Part shown: positions 27,807 to 36,760 of the stretch, in pieces
Numbering within the stretch: the first letter of the stretch is position 1
Layout of the letters: every line of letters begins with the position of its first letter
Source: Pseudomaricurvus alcaniphilus
GTDB taxonomy: Bacteria > Pseudomonadota > Gammaproteobacteria > Pseudomonadales > Cellvibrionaceae
Direction: 5' to 3'
Length of the DNA: 64,000 nt
Assembly (NCBI RefSeq): GCF_011440395.1
Contig: NZ_JAAOIX010000001.1
Coordinates: forward strand, 1,348,402 to 1,412,401
Position numbers and translations under genes: made by a program
Notes under the pieces: generated by a model
What the model saw: only the letters and a program-made list of their open reading frames with translations
Told to the model about the DNA's origin: nothing
The model's database searches: none

Positions 27807-27883
27807 CGCTTAAGTTATCCATTAGGTAGAGGGTTATCCGTTAGCCTGTGGGCTATTCGCCGACAGCATAGCACAATAGCACA

Positions 27884-27896
27884 GTTGTACGACAAC
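27884..27896. promoter_or_regulatory. Perfect palindrome GTTGTACGACAAC, candidate FadR-family operator
   Basis: GTTGT and ACAAC half-sites are separated by three bases, 78 bp upstream of the FadR-family gene and 88 bp from the pectin operator at 27984. This fits FadR-type recognition and autoregulation. Confidence 0.65.
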
Positions 27897-27983
27897 ACCT
27901 AGGCATGGCCCCTCCCCGACCACCAGCAGGTTGCACAGATACAAAACTCGATTGCCAGGGGCTGCGAGAATGTGTAATATCTA

Positions 27984-27997
27984 TGCCACCGGTGGCA
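27984..27997. promoter_or_regulatory. Pectin operator TGCCACCGGTGGCA upstream of receptor copy 2
   Basis: A perfect copy between the divergent FadR-family gene and the receptor at 28356. It is 358 bp from the receptor start, much farther than at most other sites. Confidence 0.75.
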
Positions 27998-28355
27998 AAC
28001 ACAGTCCAACAGCACCTGGAGCAACAACTAGCCTGCTGCCGGTAGCGGCGGGGCACAGAATCGAAGCCTCGGGCCAAGCGCCCGCAGCTAGAGAGACAAT
28101 GAAATCTTGCCATTTGAACACACTAGTTATACGATGTCTTATGTCTGACAAGCTGAGACGGTACGTTAGCGGGGGCCAGCGATGCGCTGCAGCAGTGGTC
28201 ACACTGGTTCAGCGCGCCAATATGCCGGGCACTCACAGCGGCACAGGGCGACGCTTGCAGACAGGCACCAGAGCAATTAGTGAACATCAGTACTTTGACA
28301 ACAATATAACGAAGGGGCCCAACCGACTGTGGCTGGTCGCTTCCGGGAGACTGAA
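27998..28355 (+). other. Long leader region before receptor copy 2
   Basis: About 360 bp without a convincing gene. A 142-codon open frame (27931-28359) runs through the operator into the receptor start and has no family features, so it is judged spurious. The stretch may hold a second promoter or a long untranslated leader; no known riboswitch was recognised. Confidence 0.4.
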
Positions 28356-31160
28356 ATGATGATAAAAATACCGAGCAAGAATCTACTGGCCAAGAGCATC
28401 CTGGCCGCCAACCTGGCGCTGGCGGGCTCTGCCATTGCAATTGCCGCCGAGGATTCACCACAAGCCAAAAAAGGTGTTCTCGAAGAGGTGACGGTCACCA
28501 GCTATCGCAAGTCACTGGAGCGGGCGCGGGAGCTGAAGCGCAATATGGTGCACCAGTCCGACAGCATTGTTGCGGAAGATATCGGCAAAATGCCCGACCT
28601 GAACCTGGCGGAATCCCTGCAGCGGGTACCCGGTGTAGCGATCACCCGTGAGGGCGGTGAAGGGCGCAACATCACAGTGCGTGGCCTAGGCCCCGGTTTT
28701 ACCAGAACCACCCTCAACGGCATGGAAGTACCAGCCAGCACCGGCGGGCTGGACTCATCCGGTGGCGTCAATCGCGGCCGGGATTTCGACTTCAATGTGT
28801 TTGGCGCCGAGCTGTTTAACCGCATCACCATCAACAAAAGCGGTGTCGCCCACATTGAAGAAGGCGGCCTGGCATCCACCGTAGAGCTCTATTCCCGCAA
28901 ACCTTTTGATGTGCCGGGCAGGTCCATCAGCCTCAGCGCCCAGGGTTCCTACAATATGGACTCAGAGGAGCTGGACCCGAGGGTCACCGCCCTGTACAGC
29001 CAGACATTCAACGACGAAAAATTCGGTATCCTGGCCTCCATAACCCACTCCGAGCGCACCGTGCACCAGGAAGGCTTCGGCACCGTACGCTGGACCTCAC
29101 CGTTTGACAACGGCGGCCGCTCCTGGGCAGGTACCGACGCGGATGTGATCATCAATGGCACCCCCAATCCCGCCGCCAACTACCCCAATGCCACCATAGA
29201 CCCCAACCAGCAACTGGATTATATGTGGCATCCGCGTTTGCCGCGGATGGACTCGTTCAATCGCGAACAGGATCGCACCGGCTATACCTTGTCGCTACAG
29301 TTCCGCCCGCAGGACAACATGCTGTTCGGCTTCGACGTAGTGGGCTCACAGCTGAAAGCCGACGTTGAATCCTACAACTACTTTGCCCAGTACCGAAACC
29401 TGCAGCAAAATATCACCCCGGTAGAAGTCACCATAGACCCCAGCGGTCGCCTCATCACCGGCGGTACTTTCACCGGCGTCCAGCCTCGCTCCGAGAGTCG
29501 CGGCCAGTTCAGCGAGACCGATTTCCTGCAGACCGTATTCAGTGGCGAAATCGACCTGACCGAAAACATCACCTTAAAAGGCATGTACGGTCGGGCCACT
29601 TCGGAGCACAAGGAAGAGCAATATCGATTTAATATCACCGCCAGCCAGGGCCAGCAGTTCAATTACTCCTTTGCCGACGACGGCGATATCGCCGAGATGT
29701 CCTACGGTTTCGATATTCTCGACCCGTCCGAATACGTGTGGTCCGGCCCCACTTTCAGGCTGGATGAAGTTGAGCGGGAAAATGACACCTTTAAACTGGA
29801 CCTCGAAGCCCGCGGTGACAATTCCGTGGTGCGCACCGGGATAATCTGGAACAGCCGCACCATCGATTCCAAACAGGGCAATCCGGTCGGCATTACCAGT
29901 TCGAGTAACCTGCCCGCGGTCAGCGCCAGCAATACCCGCCGCCTCAGCCAGGTGGTCGACAACTACGGCGATATTATCGATGCCCCCGGTGGTTTCCCGG
30001 TAGACTGGCTGGTGTCCGATTTCAACGCCTCCATCAACGCCTATAATGCCGGCACCTTTGTTATTGATCCTGCCGACTCCAACACCTTTGATATCGAGGA
30101 AGAAACACTGGGCGGTTACGTCGAGGCGGAAGTCGAAACCACTCTCTTGGGTAGGCCCTTTACCTTCAACGCCGGGGTTCGCGTTGTCAATACCGAAGTA
30201 TCCTCCAACGGCGTCACCAGCGACGGCATGGGTGGTTTTATAGCCACCAACTTCCAACAGGACTACACCGAGTACTTACCCTCTACCAACCTGGTGTGGG
30301 AATTCTATGAGGATGTCATTCTGCGCATGAGTATGGGCCGCAACCTGACCCGGCCCGGTCTCGGTTCACTGGCTGGCTCAGTGGATGTCACCCCCATCAA
30401 TGGTAACGTCAGCGTCGGCAACCCGGATCTGGAACCCATTCGCGCCGATTCCATAGATGTCGGGGTGGAGTGGTATTTCGCCGAAGAATCCCTGTTAAGC
30501 GTGACCTTCTTCCGCAAACAGATTGAAAGTTTTATCACCGGCCAGACCATTGAAAACCAGCCATTGCCAGGCAACATTCAGGCAATCGTCGCCGGACTGC
30601 CCCAGTACAACCCCAACAGCCCGCTGTACGATCCCAGCTTGCTCTCCCCCGGTAGCTCCGACTGGAACATCACCACCAGCATCAATGGTGAAGGTGCAGA
30701 CCTCGACGGCTACGAGATAGGCTACCAGCACGCGCTGGACTTTCTGCTACCCGGAGTTGGGGTATTTGCAAACTTTACCCACGTGGAATCCGAAGCCGTA
30801 TTCGGCAACGGTGTCATAGGCTCCCTGGAGGGGCTGTCGGAGAATAGCTACAATGCCGGCGTCTACTATGAAAACGACACCTTTGGTGCGCGCATCGTGC
30901 TCAACGATCGCGATGACTACGTGACTGATCAAACAGGTGACAACGGTAACGCTTCCCACGCAACTACTGGTCCAACGCGTATCGATATGTCATTTTTCTA
31001 CAACATCAGCGAAGACGTTAAGGCCACGCTGGAAGTCATTAACCTGACCAATGAAGAGGAACGCCTCTACACCACCGGCCCACTCGGAAACCAGGACCTG
31101 GTGCGGGAAATTAATGCTACAGGTACCGAAGTCCTGTTTGGTATTCGAGCAAATTTCTAG
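28356..31160 (+). CDS. TonB-dependent receptor, pectin-regulon copy 2
   Basis: A 934-residue outer-membrane importer. The start at ATG 28356 (or 28359) is favoured because GGGAG precedes it; a GTG at 28329 would put that site inside the gene. The signal peptide MMIKIPSKNLLAKSILAANLALAGSA resembles that of the receptor at 43409. The TonB box is EEVTVTSYRKS. The plug carries AEDIGKMPDLNLAESLQRVPGVAITREGGEGRNITVRG and GFTRTTLNGMEVPAS, nearly as in receptor copy 1. The barrel ends VLFGIRANF. An operator lies upstream and a strong terminator follows. Predicted cargo: pectin-derived oligosaccharides. Confidence 0.94.
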   Translation: MMIKIPSKNLLAKSILAANLALAGSAIAIAAEDSPQAKKGVLEEVTVTSYRKSLERARELKRNMVHQSDSIVAEDIGKMPDLNLAESLQRVPGVAITREGGEGRNITVRGLGPGFTRTTLNGMEVPASTGGLDSSGGVNRGRDFDFNVFGAELFNRITINKSGVAHIEEGGLASTVELYSRKPFDVPGRSISLSAQGSYNMDSEELDPRVTALYSQTFNDEKFGILASITHSERTVHQEGFGTVRWTSPFDNGGRSWAGTDADVIINGTPNPAANYPNATIDPNQQLDYMWHPRLPRMDSFNREQDRTGYTLSLQFRPQDNMLFGFDVVGSQLKADVESYNYFAQYRNLQQNITPVEVTIDPSGRLITGGTFTGVQPRSESRGQFSETDFLQTVFSGEIDLTENITLKGMYGRATSEHKEEQYRFNITASQGQQFNYSFADDGDIAEMSYGFDILDPSEYVWSGPTFRLDEVERENDTFKLDLEARGDNSVVRTGIIWNSRTIDSKQGNPVGITSSSNLPAVSASNTRRLSQVVDNYGDIIDAPGGFPVDWLVSDFNASINAYNAGTFVIDPADSNTFDIEEETLGGYVEAEVETTLLGRPFTFNAGVRVVNTEVSSNGVTSDGMGGFIATNFQQDYTEYLPSTNLVWEFYEDVILRMSMGRNLTRPGLGSLAGSVDVTPINGNVSVGNPDLEPIRADSIDVGVEWYFAEESLLSVTFFRKQIESFITGQTIENQPLPGNIQAIVAGLPQYNPNSPLYDPSLLSPGSSDWNITTSINGEGADLDGYEIGYQHALDFLLPGVGVFANFTHVESEAVFGNGVIGSLEGLSENSYNAGVYYENDTFGARIVLNDRDDYVTDQTGDNGNASHATTGPTRIDMSFFYNISEDVKATLEVINLTNEEERLYTTGPLGNQDLVREINATGTEVLFGIRANF

Positions 31161-31177
31161 TCCTTGCGGCAGGTTTT

Positions 31178-31207
31178 AGGGGCGAATTTATCGCCCCTTT
31201 TTTTTCC
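31178..31207 (+). terminator. Rho-independent terminator after receptor copy 2
   Basis: AGGGGCGA (31178-31185) pairs with TCGCCCCT (31191-31198), followed by a run of nine T residues. It separates the receptor from GH28, which therefore needs its own promoter in 31208-31325. Confidence 0.9.
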
Positions 31208-31325
31208 ATTTCGAACATTGCTGCGTCGATCTGCACTGCTATATCAGCGGTCCTTCAAAAACCATTTGCGACATACCTTAGCGTTAGCACTCTATTCAAA
31301 TAGAACTCTTCGAGGATTACATTAA

Positions 31326-32702
31326 ATGAAAACCGGCATAAAGACCTTTCTTTGTGTGCTTATCAATGTCGGCCTGAGCGCTGCTGCTTTTGGCGCCGAC
31401 CCAGGCTTGACCTCCGGCAGTTGTGCGGCTGGGGCGGAGGACATTGTTGCGGCGATCGAGCCCCCCCGTATACCCGACCAACAATTCAACATTGTCGACT
31501 TTGGAGCACTCAGCGGCGGCAGCGAGGACGCCCGCCCAGCCATACTCAACACCATAAAGCATGCCGCCACCCAAGGCGGGGGCAAAGTCATATTGCCACC
31601 GGGATTGTGGCTGAGCAACGGCCCTATTGTGCTGCAAAGCAATATAGAACTGCATATTGCCGACGGTGCCCGCCTGTTATTCAGCCCCAACCCGGCGGAT
31701 TATTTACCCGCCGTGCTCAATCGCTGGGAGGGCACCGAAGTCTATAGCCACTCGCCCTTGATCTACGCCAGGGATGTGCACGATGTCGCCATCACGGGCA
31801 AGGGCATCATTGATGGCAATCAGGACAGCGAGTTTTTCGGCTGGCACCCGCGGGAGAAGCCCGATCAATTGGCGCTGCGCAAAATGGGTTTTAGCGATGT
31901 GCCGGTCGCGCAGCGACAATTTGGTGAAGGTCATTTGCTGCGCCCCAGTTTGATCCAGTTTTTTTCCGCTGAACGCGTTTTGCTCACAGACTATACCGCC
32001 AGAAACTCACCGTTTTGGGTTAACCACCTGGTCTTTACCGAGCACGCCATTATCCGCGGCGTGCGGGTAGACAGCCATCATGCCAACAATGACGGTGTCG
32101 ATGTAGACTCCAGTCGCTATGTCCTGGTAGAGCACAATCATTTCCGTACCGGTGACGACGCTGTGGTGGTGAAGTCCGGGCGTGATTTGGATGGCCGCAA
32201 AAGGGCCCGCCCCAGTGAGTACGTGGTTATCCGGCACAATGACATGGGCGGCGAGGATGGTGTGGCACTGGGCAGTGAGATGTCCGGCGACATACGCCAC
32301 GTCTACTTTACCGACAACATACTCAGGACAGGCAGCGCCGCCATTCGATTCAAATCCAATCTCGATCGCGGCGGCGTTGTGGAGCAAATCCGAGTGTGCA
32401 ATATGCAGGTGGAGTCGTTTCAGCATTTGTTCTGGTTTCAATTGAATTACCCCGGAGAACTCGGGGGCAATTTTCCACCGCTCTATCGCGATATTCTGTT
32501 TGAAAACATTGGCGTTGAAAAAGCCAGTACCGCGCTGGAGGTTCACGCACCGGAAGGCTTTCCATTACAAAATGTGACCTTCAGGAATATCGATATCAAA
32601 CATGCGGACACCACATTCGTATTGGAAAATGCCGAAAACCTGGTGTTTGAGAATTTGAAAATCAACGGCGAGCGCATCGACGGCCGACTGGACTGGCGCT
32701 AA
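31326..32702 (+). CDS. GH28 polygalacturonase-family enzyme with altered active-site motif
   Basis: A 458-residue secreted parallel beta-helix enzyme. The signal peptide MKTGIKTFLCVLINVGLSAAAFGADP is clear, and GAGG precedes the ATG. GH28 motifs are NNDGVDVDSS, TGDDAVVVKSG and IRFKSN. The usual G-H-G motif is changed: where the second GH28 of this window reads AGHGGIVLGSE, this one reads GGEDGVALGSE, so the conserved His is Glu and the next Gly is Asp. All three catalytic aspartates appear kept. This may mean a different substrate (for example rhamnogalacturonan or xylogalacturonan) or mechanism. A semialdehyde dehydrogenase gene follows 91 bp later. Confidence 0.9.
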   Translation: MKTGIKTFLCVLINVGLSAAAFGADPGLTSGSCAAGAEDIVAAIEPPRIPDQQFNIVDFGALSGGSEDARPAILNTIKHAATQGGGKVILPPGLWLSNGPIVLQSNIELHIADGARLLFSPNPADYLPAVLNRWEGTEVYSHSPLIYARDVHDVAITGKGIIDGNQDSEFFGWHPREKPDQLALRKMGFSDVPVAQRQFGEGHLLRPSLIQFFSAERVLLTDYTARNSPFWVNHLVFTEHAIIRGVRVDSHHANNDGVDVDSSRYVLVEHNHFRTGDDAVVVKSGRDLDGRKRARPSEYVVIRHNDMGGEDGVALGSEMSGDIRHVYFTDNILRTGSAAIRFKSNLDRGGVVEQIRVCNMQVESFQHLFWFQLNYPGELGGNFPPLYRDILFENIGVEKASTALEVHAPEGFPLQNVTFRNIDIKHADTTFVLENAENLVFENLKINGERIDGRLDWR

Positions 32703-32793
32703 GCCCCCGGCGGCGCAACCGCCAGGGTGCATTTTCACCGCACAGTTACGCCCCGAAAAATACACCAGTAGCAATCTTGCAAGGAGCTTTATC

Positions 32794-34296
32794 ATGTTAA
32801 CCGGCAAACACCTGATCGCTGGCCAGTGGGTTGCAGGGCCAGCCATCTTTCAATCATCACCTGTAAGTGGCTCCCCCGACACATTCGCCGTGGGCACCAA
32901 TGACCACGTGGCTGACGCCGCCGCCGGCGCTGAGGCCGCCTTCCCCAGTTACAGCGACAGCAGCCGCACCCAGCGAGCTGCTTTTCTCAATCGCATCGCC
33001 GCTGAAATCGATGCCCGCGGCGACGCCATTACCGCCATTGGCAGTCGCGAAACCGGCCTGCCTGAGGCCCGGCTGATCAATGAGCGGGGCCGTACCGTGG
33101 GGCAGCTAGAACTGTTTGCCCGCCACATTGAGGCCGGTGACTACCTGGACCGCCGCCATGACCCCGCCCTGCCCGACCGCCAGCCTCTACCCCGCTCCGA
33201 CCTGCGCCTGCTGCAACGGCCGCTCGGACCAGTGGCCGTATTTGGCGCCTCCAATTTTCCCCTGGCATTCTCCGTTGCCGGCGGCGATACTGCCGCGGCC
33301 CTGGCTGCAGGCTGCCCGGTTGTAGTCAAAGGTCACAGCGCCCACCCGGGCACGGGTGAGCTGGTCGCCCAGGCCATCGACGCCGCACGCCGGGCCTGTA
33401 ATCTGCACCCGGGGGTGTTCTCCTTTGTCCAGGGTGGCAATCGCGAGGTAGGCGCTGCCCTGGTACAACACCCCTTGATCAAGGCCGTTGGCTTTACCGG
33501 CAGCCTCAGCGGTGGTCGGGCCCTGTTTGACCTCTGTGCCCAGCGTCCGGAGCCAATCCCCTTCTTCGGTGAACTGGGCTCCGTCAACCCCATGTTCCTG
33601 CTGCCGGCCGCTATGAGTGCCCGCGCCGCAAATATCGGTAAAGGCTGGGCCGCGTCGCTGACCATGGGTGTGGGCCAGTTCTGCACCAACCCGGGCGTTG
33701 CGGTGGTCATGGAGGGGCCGGACACCGATATCTTTACCGCCGCGGCCCTTGCATCACTCCAGACAGCAGCGGAGCAGGCCATGCTCACCGAGGCTATCGC
33801 CAGCGCCTATCGCCAGGGGGTGGAGAAATTTGCCCAGGCTGCCGGTGTGCAACAACTGTTGGCGGCTAACTGTTCCCGCCGCGCCGTATCCCCCGCCATC
33901 CATATCACCACTGCCAGGCAGTGGCTGGCCAACCCTGAATTGAGCGAAGAAGTATTTGGTCCATTTGGATTGATAGTGAAGGCGGCCGACTTTAGCGAGA
34001 TGCTGGCCATCGCCAAGGCACTGCACGGGCAGTTGACCTGTACCCTGCAGCTCGAACCGGCGGATGCCGAGCAGGCCCGGCAATTATTACCCATATTGGA
34101 GCGCAAGGCCGGTCGCCTGCTCGCCAATGGCTTCCCCACCGGAGTTGAAGTGTGCGACAGCATGGTCCACGGCGGTCCCTATCCGGCCTCTACCAATTTT
34201 GGTGCGACCTCGGTGGGCACCATGGCCATTAGACGATTCTTGCGGCCGGTGTGTTACCAGGACATACCGCAGGAACTACTGCCTGCGGACTGTTGA
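32794..34296 (+). CDS. 2-oxoglutarate semialdehyde (2,5-dioxovalerate) dehydrogenase
   Basis: A 500-residue NAD(P)-dependent aldehyde dehydrogenase that completes the galactarate route by oxidising KdgD's product to 2-oxoglutarate. AVFGASNFPLAFSVAGGDTAAALAAGCPVVVKGHSAHP is the signature of the KGSADH-III/YkgE-like branch. The catalytic Glu260 (FFGELGS) and Cys297 (GQFCTNPG) are present. It has a strong ribosome binding site (AAGGAG). It stands 91 bp behind GH28 and 6 kb from kdgD. Family and pathway both support the call; exact aldehyde specificity is inferred. Confidence 0.92.
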   Translation: MLTGKHLIAGQWVAGPAIFQSSPVSGSPDTFAVGTNDHVADAAAGAEAAFPSYSDSSRTQRAAFLNRIAAEIDARGDAITAIGSRETGLPEARLINERGRTVGQLELFARHIEAGDYLDRRHDPALPDRQPLPRSDLRLLQRPLGPVAVFGASNFPLAFSVAGGDTAAALAAGCPVVVKGHSAHPGTGELVAQAIDAARRACNLHPGVFSFVQGGNREVGAALVQHPLIKAVGFTGSLSGGRALFDLCAQRPEPIPFFGELGSVNPMFLLPAAMSARAANIGKGWAASLTMGVGQFCTNPGVAVVMEGPDTDIFTAAALASLQTAAEQAMLTEAIASAYRQGVEKFAQAAGVQQLLAANCSRRAVSPAIHITTARQWLANPELSEEVFGPFGLIVKAADFSEMLAIAKALHGQLTCTLQLEPADAEQARQLLPILERKAGRLLANGFPTGVEVCDSMVHGGPYPASTNFGATSVGTMAIRRFLRPVCYQDIPQELLPADC

Positions 34297-34350
34297 TGCC
34301 TGTAGACCGGTGATGTTTGATATTAGCGGTTGCTGCCAAACTGGCACCTA

Positions 34351-34866
34351 CTATTGAACGTCCTGATATTTTTTGATCACCAGATACTTCAAATCCACCT
34401 CACCTACATTGCGAATGCCGTGCAATGCGTGGGGTGGACAGTAGAGACTGGTGTAGGGGCCCACTCGACGAACCTCGCCGTTGAGGTGAAATTCCGCCGT
34501 GCCTTCGAGGACGAAAAAGAATTCGTCTTCGGCGTGGGTATGGGGCGGGTGGGTCGCGTTACCCGGCCGCACAATGCTCATTTTCAATGTGCGACCATCC
34601 AACTCCTGTTTGTTCACAAACCAGAACTGGCCGCCGGCGTTGGTGGCTTCCACTTGCTCCCGATTGAAGGGCTTCACCGTGTTATCGAGGTTCCAGATTT
34701 TAAACTCGAAACCTGACTGCGTGGATGAATGTGGATGTGCATGAGGTTCTGCGACGGAGGCAGAGAACGCTGGTGCCGATCCGATGACCTGGAATACTGC
34801 GGCCAGGGCAAGCAAGACGGTGAAAACACATCGACCGGGGTTGGTAGTGAGGCGCTGGTTATTCAT
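34351..34866 (-). CDS. Secreted cupin, possible periplasmic uronate-processing protein
   Basis: A 171-residue protein starting MNNQRLTTNPGRC with AGGAG ten bases upstream; a longer frame to 35004 would run through the shared operator. A signal peptide ends near SAPAFSASVAEP. A single cupin domain shows motif 1 (HPPHTHAEDEFFFVLEG) and motif 2 (YCPPHALHGIRN), so the 3-His/1-Glu metal site is complete. It is divergent from the acetylesterase gene pair, with the perfect pectin operator between. It may act on pectin-derived sugars in the periplasm, perhaps like the cupin KdgF, which opens unsaturated uronates. KdgF proteins are usually shorter and cytoplasmic, so this is only a hypothesis. Confidence 0.78.
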   Translation of the reverse strand: MNNQRLTTNPGRCVFTVLLALAAVFQVIGSAPAFSASVAEPHAHPHSSTQSGFEFKIWNLDNTVKPFNREQVEATNAGGQFWFVNKQELDGRTLKMSIVRPGNATHPPHTHAEDEFFFVLEGTAEFHLNGEVRRVGPYTSLYCPPHALHGIRNVGEVDLKYLVIKKYQDVQ

Positions 34867-34924
34867 CTGTGGGCGATCTCCTGGGGTAATCAGTTTATAA
34901 GGGTTATTATACGGCCCACTGTGT

Positions 34925-34938
34925 TGCCACCGGTGGCA
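34925..34938. promoter_or_regulatory. Pectin operator TGCCACCGGTGGCA between cupin and CE12 genes
   Basis: A perfect copy in the 122-bp divergent promoter region, 50 bp from the CE12 start and 58 bp from the cupin start, placed to control both. Confidence 0.78.
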
Positions 34939-34988
34939 ACACATAGTACAGTAAAGCCAATTGCCGACGCAACACAGAGAAAATAACA

Positions 34989-35936
34989 ATGGTTCATCCC
35001 GCAACCCGGCCTTTCATGACAAAGCTTGGCAGAACCCGGCTTTTTTCAGAGACGCCATACAGCGCTTTGCCATCCACCACGCGACTGTCAACCGCGCAGC
35101 GATACGCAGCGCTAATTTATGTGCTGCTCTTGCTAATGCCTCTTGGATCTCTGCCCGCTCATGGCACCGAGCAGTGTGTGTTGCGCCTGGCTGGCGACTC
35201 CACCATGCAGGATGTGGATCCGCAAAAAAATCCGGATTTCGGCTGGGGCCAGCTGTTACCCGAACTGGCGCAGCCACAGACTCGCGTCGTTAACTACGCC
35301 AAGGGCGGACGCAGCAGCAAGACATTTTTAGCCGAACAGCGCTGGCAAAACCTGCTCGACGATACCGCTGCCGGCGACTGGGTACTGATCCAGTTTGGCC
35401 ACAACGATGCCTCCTACAACAAGCCCGAGCGCTACACCGCACCGGTGGATTACGAAGCCAACCTGCGCCGCTTTGTGCGCGATGTGCGGGCCCGCCAGGC
35501 CAACCCGGTGCTGATTACGCCGGTGGCACGACGTCATTTCGATAGCGAAGGCAAGCTGCGCGATATGCACGGCATCTACCCTTCGCTGGTGCACAGGGTC
35601 AGCCGCGAGATGCAAGTGCCGCTCATTGACCTGTTTGCCAGCAGCAGTAAGCTGTTGTTGCAATTGGGTCAATTGGAATCCATCAAATTGTACGTGCACA
35701 TTGGCCCCGGGGAGCACCCCTGTTGCCCCGAGGGTCGCATGGATAATACCCACTTTACCCGCTCCGGTGCGCGCGCCATGGCCGCACTGGTAGTGGATGA
35801 TATTCAGCGCAATGGCCCGCTAGCGCTGGCCGCTTGCCTGCGCACAGATACCAGCACCGGTGCCAGGCTTGACAATAAGGCTGCTAAAAGTAGCAGTACC
35901 AACCACACAATGGCCACCGGGAAGGACACGGAATGA
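34989..35936 (+). CDS. Rhamnogalacturonan acetylesterase (CE12), first of two
   Basis: A 315-residue SGNH-hydrolase that would remove acetyl groups from rhamnogalacturonan or homogalacturonan. It has the four SGNH blocks: LAGDSTMQD (Ser), YAKGGRSSKTF (Gly), IQFGHNDASY (Asn) and MDNTHFTRSG (Asp/His). The hydrophobic export segment AALIYVLLLLMPLGSLPAHG begins only around residue 40, so the true start could be later than 34989 (for example ATG 35016). The C-terminus is a Ser/Thr-rich tail. The stop overlaps the next CE12 start as ATGA. It is under the operator at 34925. Confidence 0.92.
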   Translation: MVHPATRPFMTKLGRTRLFSETPYSALPSTTRLSTAQRYAALIYVLLLLMPLGSLPAHGTEQCVLRLAGDSTMQDVDPQKNPDFGWGQLLPELAQPQTRVVNYAKGGRSSKTFLAEQRWQNLLDDTAAGDWVLIQFGHNDASYNKPERYTAPVDYEANLRRFVRDVRARQANPVLITPVARRHFDSEGKLRDMHGIYPSLVHRVSREMQVPLIDLFASSSKLLLQLGQLESIKLYVHIGPGEHPCCPEGRMDNTHFTRSGARAMAALVVDDIQRNGPLALAACLRTDTSTGARLDNKAAKSSSTNHTMATGKDTE

Positions 35937-36691
35937 AGGGCTTTGCCGCACTGATCACCCTCACGCTCACCTGCCTTAGCCACCCCCAGTTAGTGGCCGC
36001 GGCGGCAACACCGCGCCTGTTTTTGGTGGGCGACTCAACGCTCTCGATCAAGAGCGCCGACAAGCGACCGGAAACCGGCTGGGGCGAAAAGCTGGTGGAG
36101 TATGTGCGACCGCCGCTGCAAATCCACAACCACGCCCGCAATGGTCGCAGCAGCAAGAGCTTTCGCGAAGAAGGCCTCTGGCAAGTGGTACTGGACGCGT
36201 TGCAACCCGGTGATTTTGTCTTTATCCAGTTCGGTCACAACGACCAGAAGGTGAATGACCCAACCCGCTTTACCAATCCCTACAGCAGCTACCGCGCCAA
36301 CTTGCGCCGCTACGTAGAAGAGGTGCGCGCGGCCAAAGCCACGCCGCTGCTGTTGTCCTCGATCGTGCGCCGTAATTTCAACGCCGCGGGCACGTTGGTG
36401 GACACCCACGGCCCCTACCCCGCGGTTATGCGCCAACTGGCGCGCGACCTGGAAGTGGAGTTTATCGATCTGCACACCCTGAGTGAACAATTGGTGAGCA
36501 AATCGGGGGTCGAGCGCTCTCGGGATTTGTTTTTGCACCTGCCCGCTGCCACCCACCCCAATTACCCCGAGGGCGTGGCGGATAACACCCACCTGAACCC
36601 CGCCGGCGCCGACGCCATCGCCGGGCTGGTGGCGAAAGAGTTATGTCAAAGGCGGCATGCTTTGCGAGTCTATTTTTCAAGTTGCGACTGA
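35933..36691 (+). CDS. Rhamnogalacturonan acetylesterase (CE12), second of two
   Basis: A 252-residue paralogue of the previous protein, with signal peptide MKGFAALITLTLTCLSHPQLVAAAA. SGNH blocks are VGDSTLSIK, NARNGRSSKSFREEG-like NGRSSKSF, IQFGHNDQKV and VADNTHLNPAG. Its start overlaps the stop of the first gene by ATGA, so the two are translationally coupled. The two share domain order but differ widely in sequence, suggesting different acetylated positions or polymers. After the stop comes about 900 bp of repeat DNA. Confidence 0.92.
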   Translation: MKGFAALITLTLTCLSHPQLVAAAATPRLFLVGDSTLSIKSADKRPETGWGEKLVEYVRPPLQIHNHARNGRSSKSFREEGLWQVVLDALQPGDFVFIQFGHNDQKVNDPTRFTNPYSSYRANLRRYVEEVRAAKATPLLLSSIVRRNFNAAGTLVDTHGPYPAVMRQLARDLEVEFIDLHTLSEQLVSKSGVERSRDLFLHLPAATHPNYPEGVADNTHLNPAGADAIAGLVAKELCQRRHALRVYFSSCD

Positions 36692-36760
36692 GAGTATCCG
36701 TATTTTCCCTTTCCCGGCACGATGTTAGGTGAAAGTAACCATCTGACGTGGAGGACAGAA

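Noticed and set aside
27931-28359. A 142-codon plus-strand open frame before receptor copy 2
   Set aside because: It runs through the perfect operator and overlaps the receptor start; no domain or signal is seen.
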